From NCBI GenBank assembly GCA_947471745.1, contig CANJKZ010000775.1, forward strand, positions 255,501 to 319,500: a stretch of 64,000 nt of DNA. Direction: 5' to 3'. This DNA is from Closterium sp. Naga37s-1 (lineage: Eukaryota; Streptophyta; Zygnematophyceae; Desmidiales; Closteriaceae). Below, piece by piece: positions 1 to 11,986 of this stretch. How positions within the stretch are numbered: the first letter of the stretch is position 1; the number at the start of each line of letters is the position of its first letter. Both the position numbers and the translations under genes were made by a program. The notes under the pieces are model-generated. The model saw only the letters and a list, made by a program, of their open reading frames with translations. It was not told the DNA's origin and searched no databases.

Positions 1-1350
1 CCATGATGCATGCATGTGCTTCCATGATGCATGCATGTGCTTCATGATGCATGCATGTGCCTCCATGATGCATGCATGTGCCGCCATGATGCATGCATGT
101 GCCTCAATGATGCATGCATGTGCTCCCATGGTGCATGCATGTGCTTCCATGATGCATGCATGTGCCTCCATGATCCATGCATGTGCCTCCATGATGCATG
201 CATGTGCCTCCATGATCCATGCATGTACCTCCATGATGCATGCATGTGCCTCCATGATGCATGCATGTGCCTCCATGATGCATGCATGTGCCTCCATGAT
301 GCATGCATGTGCCTCCATGATGCATGCATGTGCTCCCATGATGCATGCATGTGCTTCCATGATGGATGCATGTGCCTCCATGATGCATGCATGTGCTTCC
401 ATGATGCATGCATGTGCTTCATGATGCATGCATGTGCCTCCATGATGCATGCATGTGCCGCCATGATGCATGCATGTGCCTCAATGATGCATGCATGTGC
501 TCCCATGGTGCATGCATGTGCTTCCATGATGCATGCATGTGCTTCCATGATGCATGCATGTGCTTCCATGATGCATGCATGTGCCTCCATGATGCATGCA
601 TGTGCCTCCATGATCCATGCATGTGCCTCCATGATCCATGCATGTGCCTCCATGATCCATGCATGTGCCTCCATGATCCATGCATGCATGTGCCTCCATG
701 ATGCATGCATGTGCCGCCATGATGCATGCACCGCCATGATGCATGCATGTGCATGCATGTGCTCCCATGATGCATGCATGTGCTTTCATTGTGCATGCAT
801 GTGCCTCCATGATGCATGCATGTGCTTCCATGATGCATGCATGTGCTTCCGTGATGCATGCATTTGCTTCCATGATGCATGCATGTGCCTCCATATACAT
901 GCATGTGCTTCCATGATGCATGCATGTGCTTCCATGATGGATGCATGTGCCTCCATGGTGCATGCATGTGCTTCCATGATGCATGCATGTGCTTCATGAT
1001 GCATGCATGTGCCTCCATGATGCATGCATGTGCCGCCATGATGCATGCATGTGCCTCAATGATGCATGCATGTGCTCCCATGGTGCATGCATGTGCTTCC
1101 ATGATGCATGTGCTTCCATGATGCATGCATGTGCTTCCATGATGCATGTGCTTCCATGATGCATGCATGTGCTTCCATGATGCATGCATGTGCTTCCATG
1201 ATGCATGCATGTGCCTCCATGATGCATGCACGTGCTTCCATGATGCATGCATGTGCTTCTGTGATGCATGCATGTGCTTCCATAATGCATGCATGTGCCT
1301 CCATGATGCATGCATGTGCTTCCATGATGCATGCATGTGCCTCCATGATG
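1..1350. repeat. 21-bp satellite array, left part
   Basis: Tandem array of a 21-bp unit, CATGATGCATGCATGTGC followed by CTC or TTC, running off the left edge. Variants (CCGCC, CTCAATG, CTCCCATGG, CATGATCC) recur in the same order and mark a higher-order structure. Because 21 is divisible by 3 all frames stay open for long stretches, giving meaningless MMHACAS- or HDACMCL-type reading frames. The array is interrupted at 1350 by the Copia element and resumes at 7834 in the same orientation. Confidence 0.97.
1346..1350. repeat. Target-site duplication of Copia element, left copy
   Basis: TGATG directly precedes the left LTR and is repeated at 7834-7838 directly after the right LTR. A 5-bp duplication is the usual size for Ty1/copia integration. 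The target was the 21-bp satellite, so the pentamer also occurs many times nearby; the exact abutment with both LTR ends is what supports it. Confidence 0.85.
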
Positions 1351-2169
1351 TGTTATAGTCACAATAGGCTTGAATGTGCCTAAAACGAAAGATAGAGAGC
1401 ACAGACGGATTTCTGCACAGCGGCTTCAAACGTTGATAGCGTTCTGCTCACAGCTGCAAATGACTTGATTCAAATTGGATCTTGAGCGTCTTCACGTCGT
1501 CTACAATTAGCAATTTAGATTGCACGATTTGATAAAGAATTGACGACACAGCGTCGGTTTGAACGAACGGTACTATGGCAGCCACTATAGTCTTAGAACA
1601 CAAGATAGGAAGAGTTACGAGTTGGGAATGACTCCCAGCTCCTACAAACCCCAAGAGCCGAGGTACAGTGATGTGGAACAGTGCCACACTGTCCCCAACC
1701 ACGAAGGGTCTCGAAACTACCCTTCACTAGGGCCTACACCAAGTGAAATGTTACACTACACAAAGTAATGTAACTATCTTCAATATCTTGAGGTGTACCC
1801 TTTTGGCAAGCTTCGAAATCACTTGAGGCTTGACACCAAGGCTCGGGCTCTTCATCACAAACTCATCCTTGAGTTCTTGATGGGTCTGCTGCACACACCT
1901 GCGACACGCCGAACGTTCGACACAGGACAAAATAGAAACCGCGCACGACAAAATAGAAACCGCGCGCGAGACACAAACGACCGCGTAACACGCGTCTAGC
2001 GATAACTCGCTATTGACTCGACACACACACTCGACATCATGACTCGACATTCACACACAATTATAAGCATGAAATATATATTATCCCATGCCCTCATACC
2101 ATTCCATACACACACACATTCACGCACACGGACAACAAGCCGAGTGCAAACCGTAGGGTTGCACCAACA
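1351..2169 (-). repeat. 3' LTR of the Copia element
   Basis: 819 bp, ends TG...CA with TGTT/AACA short inverted termini. It appears identical to the copy at 7015-7833. An A/T stretch at about 2070-2079 (TATATATT on the minus strand) sits roughly 90 bp inside the 5' end of the minus-oriented LTR and could be the promoter TATA box. Confidence 0.95.
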
Positions 2170-2180
2170 AACTCCCCCTC
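2170..2180 (-). promoter_or_regulatory. Polypurine tract (plus-strand primer site)
   Basis: Read on the minus strand this is GAGGGGGAGTT, directly upstream of the 3' LTR. That is the expected position and composition of the RNase H-resistant primer for second-strand synthesis. Confidence 0.8.
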
Positions 2181-2210
2181 GGATTGTTGGCCTTAGGATA
2201 TGTTGCTCTC

Positions 2211-5200
2211 TCAGTTCAGAGCCATCCCAGCCAGCTTGCAACACTTCCAATGCTGCTGCTCCACCAGCCTCTTGGTCATCATGTCAGCCGGCTGCCCCGT
2301 GGTCTTCACGTAGCGCAACTCAACTTCACCCGCGGTTACCATGCTCCTCGTCCAATGCCACTTCACCCTCATGTGCTTCGTGAGTCCATGCAACACAGGG
2401 TTCTTAGCAAGAGCAATGGCACCCTGGCTGTCACAGTACAGTGGGGTAGGTCCTTGCTGCTCCTCCCCCAATTCAGCCAACAAACGCCGCTGCCACACAA
2501 TCTCCCGTACGGCACGGAAGAGTGCCATGTACTCGGACTCCACCGAGCTCAAAGCTTGGTCAACCTGCTTCTTGCTCTCCCAAGCAGTTGGGCCTCCACC
2601 AACACAGCATATGAAGCCTCCCACACTTGTCATGTCCTCTGGTTCTGATGCATATGAAGCATCCGAGTAGGCGGTGAGGAACAAACGCCCGGGTTCAACA
2701 CCATCCGCGCCCTTTTGGCGCCTTTGTGCCGCCGCCGAGTATTGCAGCCCAACGGTCGGTGTTTGGCCAAGATACTTGGCCACCCTCATTCTAGCTGCTA
2801 CCTGCTCCTCATTAGGGCATTGCACAACCCTAGCCAGCTGCCCGGTAGCAAACGCGACGTCCGGTCGGGTGTTTACCGCCGCATACATGAGGCTGCCCAC
2901 CAACGAGTGGAATCGGCGCCTCTCCTCTTCACCAACGCTCTCCTCCTCTGGTCCCTTCACACACTTGAACCCAGAGGGAAAGGGTGTAGCCACATGGCCT
3001 TCACTCTGCCCAAAGTTGGCAGCCAATGCCTCCAGGTACTTTCGTTGATGCACCCGCATGCACCGCTTCTCCACATCTTGTTCGATGTGGAGCCCAAGGT
3101 AGAAGCTCACGTCACCAAGGGCCTTGCACTTGAACTTGTCTTGAAGCTTCAGCATCACCTCCTTCACAAGGTCAGAAGAGGGTGAGAAAATGAGGATGTC
3201 ATCCACATAAACCACCATGAAACTCCTCTGCTCCCCCTCGCCAAGCATGAACAAGGAGTGATCGGCCGTTGAGGGAGTGAAGCCGATCCCCTCCAACACT
3301 TCGCGCAGCTTCATGTATCATTGCCTAGGGGCCTGCTTCAGCCCATAGAGGGCCTTCTTCAGCTTCCACACTCTGCCACTACCATCATCAAACCCCTCTG
3401 GCTGCGCCATAAAAATCTCCTCCTCAAGGATGCCGTTAAGGAATGCCGTTACGATGTCCATTTGCTTTACTACCCATCCTTTGATGGCGGCTCCCGCGAA
3501 TAGGGTTCGCAGCGTCGTCGGCTTCACCACAGGGGCAAACAGCTCCTTGAAGTCCACCTTCTCCTTCTGCTGGTACCCCTTGGCTACAAGCCTAGACTTG
3601 TAGCGCTCGATCTTGCCGTCGGCATCCGACTTGATTTTGAAGAGCCACTTGGACGTTATCGCCGTACGCCCCTCCGGTAGCTCCACCAATTCAAACGTGT
3701 CATTCTCCTCGATGCTCTTCAGCTCACTCTCCATGGCCTTCTTCCACTCCTCAGCATCACTACTCTCCAAAGCCTCCTTGAGAGTTGCTGGTTCTCCCGG
3801 CATCTCCACCGGAGAGAAGAACGCGAAGGCACACTCCTCGTAGTCACTCTCCTCGTCGTCTCCGACCATCATTGCCGCTCCGGCCAGGGCTGTCTTGCCC
3901 TGCTTTCCCGGCGCATCATAGGTCAGCCTATTAGGGGGTTGAACTCTCCTCTTCCCCCTTCCTTCCTCCTCAGCTGCAGGGACTTGAAGGCCTTGGCGTT
4001 GCTGCGGTGTGGCTCGAATCCGTGGAGCACTCGTAGTACGGGAAGGGAGTGACGGTGCACGCTCGCTCACTTGCTGCACCTCCTCCTCTTCTTCCTCTGC
4101 ATCATTGGCCTCCTCTCCCCCATTCACAAGGGAGGATTGCCTTGTGGTTGTGCTGCCGCTGCTCAGCTCCAAAGGCAGCTCCACATGCTCCAAACCGGAA
4201 CTCTTCACCTCCCCAAACCGCACGCCTATCTTCGCCTCATTCTCCGCCTTCCAATCCTTGTACATGAAGTTCTCCATGAACTTGCAGTCCCTGCTCACCA
4301 AGAACTTCTTGGTGAATGGGTCCCAAAGAAGCCATCCCTTGCTGTTTTGAGCCATGCCCAAGTGCACGGCCCACACCGCCTTGGCACCAAGCTTGTTGTG
4401 CCGAAGATGCTTAGGCACGAGCGCCATGCACATGCACCCGAACACCCGAAGCATATCCACCTTTGGCTTCCTTCCTAGCCACTCCACATAGGGCACCCAT
4501 TTGTCTGCTCCCACATGAGTCAAGGCTCTGTTCTTGGCCACACACGCGCTCCGCACCGCATCAGGCCAGAAATAGTCGGGTAGCCCGGCTTCAATGAGCA
4601 ACCCGCGTGCCGCCTCCGTGATTGTGCGGTTCGCTCGCTCGGCGATGCCGTTCATTGCAGGGGAGTATGGCATGGTGAGGGAGTGCCGAATACCATTCTT
4701 CTTCAGCCACAACCCAAACTCCTTGCTCAGGAACTCTCCCCCTCGATCGGTGCGGATTGACTTGACTAGACGGTCTTGTTGCCGCTCCACCATCGGGAAC
4801 CAATCCGTCTTCAACGTTTCAGCCACGTCGCTCTTCTTGGCCAGCACGTACACCCAAGTCATGCGGGTGTAGACGTCGACAATGGTGAGGAAATACTCAG
4901 CTCCAGCAGCTCCAAGCTTCAGGGGGCCCACCACGTCCATCACCACCTCATCAAGCGGTGCCTTTGCCGTTGCCTCCGAACTAGGGAACGGAAACCGGGT
5001 GAACTTGGCTTGAATGCACGTCGGGCAGCCAAGCACCTCATCGGGCTCCCCCTTCACACGTATGCCAGCAACCATCTCATTCTTCACTAGCTGCTGCAAG
5101 ATGGGCAGGGCCACATGCCCCATGCGCCGATGCAAGGTGAGCCAATCACACTCCCCCGTAGCCGAAGTTGGATTGGAGAATGCCGCGCTCGCAATAGCGC

Positions 5201-6980
5201 CCCACATACTCTCTCCGTAGTCCTCCTCCGCTGCTGCCTCTGGGTTCTCCTCACCCTTTTGCTGCTCCTTGGTTGCTGCACCACTCTCCTTAGGTTCACT
5301 GAACTTGCTGGTCCCTCCAGGTTTGCTCTTCTTGAGCTCATTCTCCTTAGCGCGACCGTTCGCGCCATCGTCGCTACCGACCGCTCCATCCTTGGTGCTG
5401 ATGCTTGCTGCCACTTGCCTCTCCTTAGGCATAGGGACCACTGGGATCTGCCACATCTCGTTGTAGACATCCCTGTCCTCATGAAGGTCCCAAAGAATTC
5501 GATCGCCAAGCCTTGCGGTGTAGGTCTTGGCTCCCTTCGAGTTCGTGTCCATGCCGGCCTTTGCCAACCGCCGCACGGAAATCAGGTTTGCAGCAAGGCT
5601 GGGCACCCAAAGCACGTTCTTGAGGCCCACCATCTTCCCATCAGCACCCTTGAACATGGCCTTGCCCATGCCTTTCACCTCTGCTCGCTGCCCCAAAGCC
5701 GATGTGACATGCTTCACCGGTGACGGCTCGAGTTCGGTGAGCAAGTCCGGGCGAGGTGTCATGCTATAGGTAGCGCCACTATCAATCACCCAATAGTCCA
5801 GGGGGTGTAGGGTCACCTTCCCCACAGCTGCTGGCTCCTCAAAGCCTTCATCCTTCTCTGGACCAGCCGGTACTTGCGTCGACACGAAGTAGAATAGACC
5901 CGGGTATCGATCGTCGCTCGGGTCATTGTCGTTGTCTCCGCTCTTCATGTTTGCAGCTCCGCCACCGCGACCGCCACGGCCTCCACGGCCTCGTCCTCTC
6001 CCTCCTCCTGCTCCTCTACCCTCTTGGCCTTGAGCAGGGGTCCAACCATCAGGGAGTTTGTAGCAGTCGCGCCACATGTGTCCGCTCTTGTGGCAATAGT
6101 GACACTCGCCGTCGAATCGGCCGCGACCGCGTCCGTAGCTCTTGTCGTCGCTGCCGTAACCGCCACTCCTGCGGCCTCCGCCGAAGTTGCTGCCACCAAA
6201 CCTTCCTCCCCCTCGTCCTCTGCCTCTTCCTCGACCATATCCACGGCCGATGCTCGCTGCCCCAGCGCCATCCGCACTCGCCAACTCACGGCGGCGGAAA
6301 TCCTCTTGAAGGATAGCTCGCTTCACGTCTTCAAGCGAGAGGCGGGGCAAGTCGCGATTAAGGTTGATGATGAGCGAGGACCATGACTCTGGGAGTAAGG
6401 CCAGCAACTTGGTCTTCTTTTGGAGCTCACTGTAGTTCAAATCAGCTCCCTCAAGCCGCGTCAACAAGTCGAAGAATTTCTGCACCCCTTCTTCAACCGC
6501 TTCGTCTTCTTCAATTCGTAGTGCCGCCATTTGCCGTTCCAACACCACCGCTACCGCCGCTGTTGCAGGAGCATGTACACCCTTGAGAGCAGCCCATGCC
6601 TTTGGTCATTTCTCTGGTTCACGCTGGAATGGCTTGATGTGACGGATCTGACTGCTCCCCAACGCTTGCCCAAGAAAGAGATAGCCTTGTGCGCTCTTCC
6701 GCACCCACGGGCTCTTCTCCGGGTCGTTCTCGGGGCGCTTCTCCGTTCCTTCCATCACCTCCAGCAGGTCATAGTGGTCAAAGATGTTCTCCATCTTGAA
6801 GGACCATTCAGCAAAGTTGTCACCGTTGAACTTGTCAAGCCCAAACACCCTAGGCTCATCCCTAGGTGGGCCAAGACTTGGTTGCATGGGCGCCATGGCT
6901 GAATCACGGGGTTGGCCTTGAGCTTGAGCTTCTCCACTGCCACCAGCACCTCTGCCACCCCTTTCCTCAGGTCCAGACAT
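2211..6980 (-). pseudogene. Copia gag-pol polyprotein with two in-frame TGA codons
   Basis: One frame of 1,590 codons, broken only by TGA at 6606-6608 and 3318-3320. The first realistic ATG is 6980 (MSGPEERG); the frame upstream lies in the primer-binding region. Going downstream: a Gag domain with an FNGDNFAEW-type motif, an Arg/Gly-rich stretch, a CX2CX4HX4C zinc knuckle (about 6100), an aspartic protease DSGA (about 5780), a GAG-pre-integrase HRRMGH and CPTC zinc site, integrase with D (MDVVGP), D (RTDRGGEF) and E (AERANR), RT with YVDDIL (about 3210), and RNase H with SDASYA, ESEYMAL and CDSQGAI. The second TGA falls where copia RTs normally have Trp after the KQAPR motif; the first lies in Gag, also at a plausible Trp. 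Both equal one G-to-A change on the coding strand. Other Trp codons in the frame are TGG, so general TGA recoding is unlikely. Confidence 0.93.
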
Positions 6981-7000
6981 TGTCGAAACTGCTCCAAGGG

Positions 7001-7012
7001 GCTCTGATACCA
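7001..7012 (-). promoter_or_regulatory. Primer-binding site for initiator Met-tRNA
   Basis: On the minus strand the sequence is TGGTATCAGAGC, two bases after the end of the 5' LTR. This is the classic plant copia site complementary to the 3' end of tRNA-iMet. It fixes the element's orientation and identifies 7015-7833 as the 5' LTR. Confidence 0.95.
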
Positions 7013-7014
7013 CT

Positions 7015-7833
7015 TGTTATAGTCACAATAGGCTTGAATGTGCCTAAAACGAAAGATAGAGAGCACAGACGGATTTCTGCACAGCGGCTTCAAACGTTGA
7101 TAGCGTTCTGCTCACAGCTGCAAATGACTTGATTCAAATTGGATCTTGAGCGTCTTCACGTCGTCTACAATTAGCAATTTAGATTGCACGATTTGATAAA
7201 GAATTGACGACACAGCGTCGGTTTGAACGAACGGTACTATGGCAGCCACTATAGTCTTAGAACACAAGATAGGAAGAGTTACGAGTTGGGAATGACTCCC
7301 AGCTCCTACAAACCCCAAGAGCCGAGGTACAGTGATGTGGAACAGTGCCACACTGTCCCCAACCACGAAGGGTCTCGAAACTACCCTTCACTAGGGCCTA
7401 CACCAAGTGAAATGTTACACTACACAAAGTAATGTAACTATCTTCAATATCTTGAGGTGTACCCTTTTGGCAAGCTTCGAAATCACTTGAGGCTTGACAC
7501 CAAGGCTCGGGCTCTTCATCACAAACTCATCCTTGAGTTCTTGATGGGTCTGCTGCACACACCTGCGACACGCCGAACGTTCGACACAGGACAAAATAGA
7601 AACCGCGCACGACAAAATAGAAACCGCGCGCGAGACACAAACGACCGCGTAACACGCGTCTAGCGATAACTCGCTATTGACTCGACACACACACTCGACA
7701 TCATGACTCGACATTCACACACAATTATAAGCATGAAATATATATTATCCCATGCCCTCATACCATTCCATACACACACACATTCACGCACACGGACAAC
7801 AAGCCGAGTGCAAACCGTAGGGTTGCACCAACA
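7015..7833 (-). repeat. 5' LTR of the Copia element
   Basis: 819 bp and apparently identical to 1351-2169, ends TG...CA. On the minus strand it carries the element's promoter and R region; a TATATATT stretch lies at about 7734-7743. Several small frames of 68-99 codons occur identically in both LTRs and are not genes. Confidence 0.95.
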
Positions 7834-10800
7834 TGATGCATGCATGTGCTCCCATGATGCATGCATGTGCTTCCATGATGCATGCATGTGCCTCCATGAT
7901 GCATGCATGTGCCGCCATGATGCATGCATGTGCCTCCATGATGCATGCATGTGCTCCCATGATGCATGCATGTGCTTCCATGATGCATGCATGTGCTTCC
8001 ATGATGGATGCATGTGCCTCCATGATGCATGCATGTGCTTCCATGATGCATGCATGTGCTTCATGATGCATGCATGTGCCTCCATGATGCATGCATGTGC
8101 CGCCATGATGCATGCATGTGCCTCAATGATGCATGCATGTGCTTCCATGATGCATGCATGTGCTTCCATGATGCATGCATGTGCTTCCATGATGCATGCA
8201 TGTGCTTCCATGATGCATGTATGTGCCTCCATGATGCATGCATGTGCCTCCATGATGCATGCATGTGCTTCCATGATGCATGCATGTGCTTCTGTGATGC
8301 ATGCATGTGCTTCCATAATGCATGCATGTGCCTCCATGATGCATGCATGTGCTTCCATGATGCATGCACCGCCATGATGCATGCATGTGCATGCATGTGC
8401 TCCCATGATGCATGCATGTGCTTTCATTGTGCATGCATGTGCCTCCATGATGCATGCATGTGCTTCCATGATGCATACATGTGCTTCCGTGATGCATGCA
8501 TTTGCTTCCATGATGCATGCATGTGCCTCCATATGCATGCATGTGCTTCCATGATGCATGCATGTGCTTCCATGATGGATGCATGTGCCTCCATGGTGCA
8601 TGCATGTGCTTCCATGATGCATGCATGTGCTTCATGATGCATGCATGTGCCTCCATGATGCATGCATGTGCCGCCATGATGCATGCATGTGCCTCAATGA
8701 TGCATGCATGTGCTCCCATGGTGCATGCATGTGCTTCCATGATGCATGTGCTTCCATGATGCATGCATATGCTTCCATGATGCATGCATGTGCTTCCATG
8801 ATGCATGCATGTGCTTCCATGATGCATGCATGTGCCTCCATGATGCATGCACGTGCTTCCATGATGCATGCATGTGCTTCCATGATGCATGCATGTGCTT
8901 CATGATGCATGCATGTGCCTCCATGATGCATGCATGTGCCGCCATGATGCATGCATGTGCCTCAATGATGCATGCATGTGCTCCCATGGTGCATGCATGT
9001 GCTTCCATGATGCATGCATGTGCTTCCATGATGCATGCATGTGCTTCCATGATGCATGCATGTGCTTCCATGATGCATGCATGTGCCTCCATGATGCATG
9101 CACGTGCTTCCATGATGCATGCATGTGCTTCCATGATGCATGCATGTGCTTCATGATGCATGCATGTGCCTCCATGATGCATGCATGTGCCGCCATGATG
9201 CATGCATGTGCCTCAATGATGCATGCATGTGCTCCCATGGTGCATGCATGTGCTTCCATGATGCATGTGCTTCCATGATGCATGCATGTGCTCCCATGAT
9301 GCATGCATGTGCTTCCATGATGCATGCATGTGCCTCCATGATGCATGCATGTGCCGCCATGATGCATGCATGTGCCTCCATGATGCATGCATGTGCTCCC
9401 ATGATGCATGCATGTGCTTCCATGATGTATGCATGTGCTTCCATGATGGATGCATGTGCCTCCATGATGCATGCATGTGCTTCCATGATGCATGCATGTG
9501 CTTCATGATGCATGCATGTGCCTCCATGATGCATGCATGTGCCGCCATGATGCATGCATGTGCCTCAATGATGCATGCATGTGCTTCCATGATGCATGCA
9601 TGTGCTTCCATGATGCATGCATGTGCTTCCATGATGCATGCATGTGCCTCCATGATGCATGCATGTGCCTCCATGATGCATGCATGTGCTTCCATGATGC
9701 ATGCATGTGCTTCTGTGATGCATGCATGTGCTTCCATAATGCATGCATGTGCCTCCATGATGCATGCATGTGCTTCCATGATGCATGCACCGCCATGATG
9801 CATGCATGTGCATGCATGTGCTCCCATGATGCATGCATGTGCTTTCATTGTGCATGCATGTGCCTCCATGATGCATGCATGTGCTTCCATGATGCATGCA
9901 TGTGCTTCCGTGATGCATGCATTTGCTTCCATGATGCATGCATGTGCCTCCATGATGCATGCATGTGCCGCCATGATGCATGCATGTGCCTCAATGATGC
10001 ATGCATGTGCTCCCATGGTGCATGCATGTGCTTCCATGATGCATGCATGTGCCTCCATGATCCATGCATGTGCCTCCATGATGCATGCATGTGCCTCCAT
10101 GATCCATGCATGTACCTCCATGATGCATGCATGTGCCTCCATGATGCATGCATGTGCCTCCATGATGCATGCATGTGCCTCCATGATGCATGCATGTGCT
10201 TCCATGATGCATGCATGTGCTTCCATGATGCATGCATGTGCCTCCATGATGCATGCACGTGCTTCCATGATGCATGCATGTGCTTCCATGATGCATGCAT
10301 GTGCTTCATGATGCATGCATGTGCCTCCATGATGCATGCATGTGCCGCCATGATGCATGCATGTGCCTCAATGATGCATGCATGTGCTCCCATGGTGCAT
10401 GCATGTGCTTCCATGATGCATGTGCTTCCATGATGCATGCATGTGCTTCCATGATGCATGCATGTGCTTCCATGATGCATGCATGTGCCGCCATGATGCA
10501 TGCATGTGCCTCAATGATGCATGCATGTGCTCCCATGGTGCATGCATGTGCTTCCATGATGCATGTGCTTCCATGATGCATGCATGTGCTTCCATGATGC
10601 ATGTGCTTCCATGATGCATGCACGTGCTTCATGATGCATGCATGTGCCTCAATGATGCATGCATGTGCTCCCATGGTGCATGCATGTGCTTCCATGATGC
10701 ATGTGCTTCCATGATGCATGCATGTGCTTCCATGATGCATGCATGTGCTTCCATGATGCATGCATGTGCCTCCATGATGCATGCACGTGCTTCCATAATG

Positions 10801-11758
10801 CATGCATGTGCCTCAATGATGCATGCATGTGCTCCCATGGTGCATGCATGTGCTTCCATGATGCATGTGCTTCCATGATGCATGCATGTGCTTCCATGAT
10901 GCATGCATGTGCTTCCATGATGCATGCATGTGCCGCCATGATGCATGCATGTGCCTCAATGATGCATGCATGTGCTCCCATGGTGCATGCATGTGCTTCC
11001 ATGATGCATGTGCTTCCATGATGCATGCATGTGCTTCCATGATGCATGTGCTTCCATGATGCATGCACGTGCTTCATGATGCATGCACGTGCTTCATGAT
11101 GCATGCATGTGCCTCAATGATGCATGCATGTGCTCCCATGGTGCATGCATGTGCTTCCATGATGCATGTGCTTCCATGATGCATGCATGTGCTTCCATGA
11201 TGCATGTGCTTCCATGATGCATGCACGTGCTTCATGATGCATGTGCCTCAATGATGCATGCATGTGCTTCCATGATGCATGTGCTTCCATGATGCATGCA
11301 TGTGCTCCCATGGTGCATGCATGTGCTTCCATGATGCATGCATGTGCTTCCATGATGCATGTGCTTCCATGATGCATGCATGTGCTTCCATGATGCATGC
11401 ATGTGCCTCCATGATGCATGCATGTGCTTCCATGATGCATGCATGTGCTTCCATGATGCATGCATGTGCCGCCATGATGCATGCATGTGCCTCAATGATG
11501 CATGCATGTGCTCCCATGATGCATGTGCTTCCATGATGCATGCATGTGCTTCCATGATGCATGTGCTTCCATGATGCATGCATGTGCTTCCATGATGCAT
11601 GTGCTTCCATGATGCATGCATGTGCTTCCATGATGGATGTGCTTCCATGATGCATGTGCTTCCATGATGCATGCACGTGCCTCCATGATGCATGCATGTG
11701 CTTCCATGATGCATGCATGTGCTTCCGTGGTGCATGCATGTGCTTCCGTGATGCATGC
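7834..11758. repeat. 21-bp satellite array, right part
   Basis: Continuation of the array split by Copia. Blocks with the same order of variant units recur every few hundred bases (for example near 8055, 8620, 8890, 9140, 9500 and 10300), so the array expanded in multi-unit blocks. From about 10,400 many units have lost one CATG-type tetranucleotide and are 17 bp, alternating with 21-bp units; this part looks younger or differently maintained. It ends abruptly at about 11,758, some 230 bp before the first recognisable receptor-kinase exon. Confidence 0.97.
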
Positions 11759-11986
11759 TCTTTCGCCTCCTCTCTAATCGCTTCTTTGAGCCAGTATAGA
11801 TAAAGTCTCCTCGCTCTTTTCTGCCACACCTTTCCTCTCTCTGCAACCCCTTGTAAAAACTCATGCAGCAGTGCATTCACGGGTTCTGAGGTGCCTCAAA
11901 CTCCTGACACCCTGCCAGTCCTCCCCCCTCCCTCCCTCCCCCCCGCTCCCCCGTCTACTCTCCTCCTCGCCGCTCCCTGCCACCAG
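11759..11986. other. Unique pyrimidine-rich stretch before the LRR exon
   Basis: No repeat and no coding signal. It becomes strongly C/T-rich toward 11986, as expected of the 3' part of an intron, and ends in CAG at 11984-11986. An imperfect palindrome (TTCTGAG GTGC CTCAAAC) lies at about 11884-11900. Confidence 0.6.

Larger units (their letters stand above)
1351..7833 (-). mobile_element. Complete Ty1/copia LTR retrotransposon
   Basis: A 6,483-bp element with two 819-bp LTRs (1351-2169 and 7015-7833), coding on the minus strand. It has a primer-binding site complementary to initiator-Met tRNA, a polypurine tract and a TGATG target duplication on both sides. Domain order is Gag, zinc knuckle, protease, integrase, reverse transcriptase, RNase H; integrase before RT is the copia order. 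The LTRs appear identical over the stretches compared, so insertion looks recent. The coding region carries two in-frame TGA codons, so this copy is probably non-autonomous unless they are read through. Confidence 0.96.

Noticed and set aside
3318..6608. TGA used as Trp codon
   Set aside because: The same frame and all nuclear genes here use TGG for conserved Trp and TGA as stop.
14..11880. Dozens of frames reading MMHACAS, HDACMCL or MHHGSTC in the satellite
   Set aside because: The 21-bp period keeps all frames open; overlapping frames on both strands and no gene-like start, end or domain.
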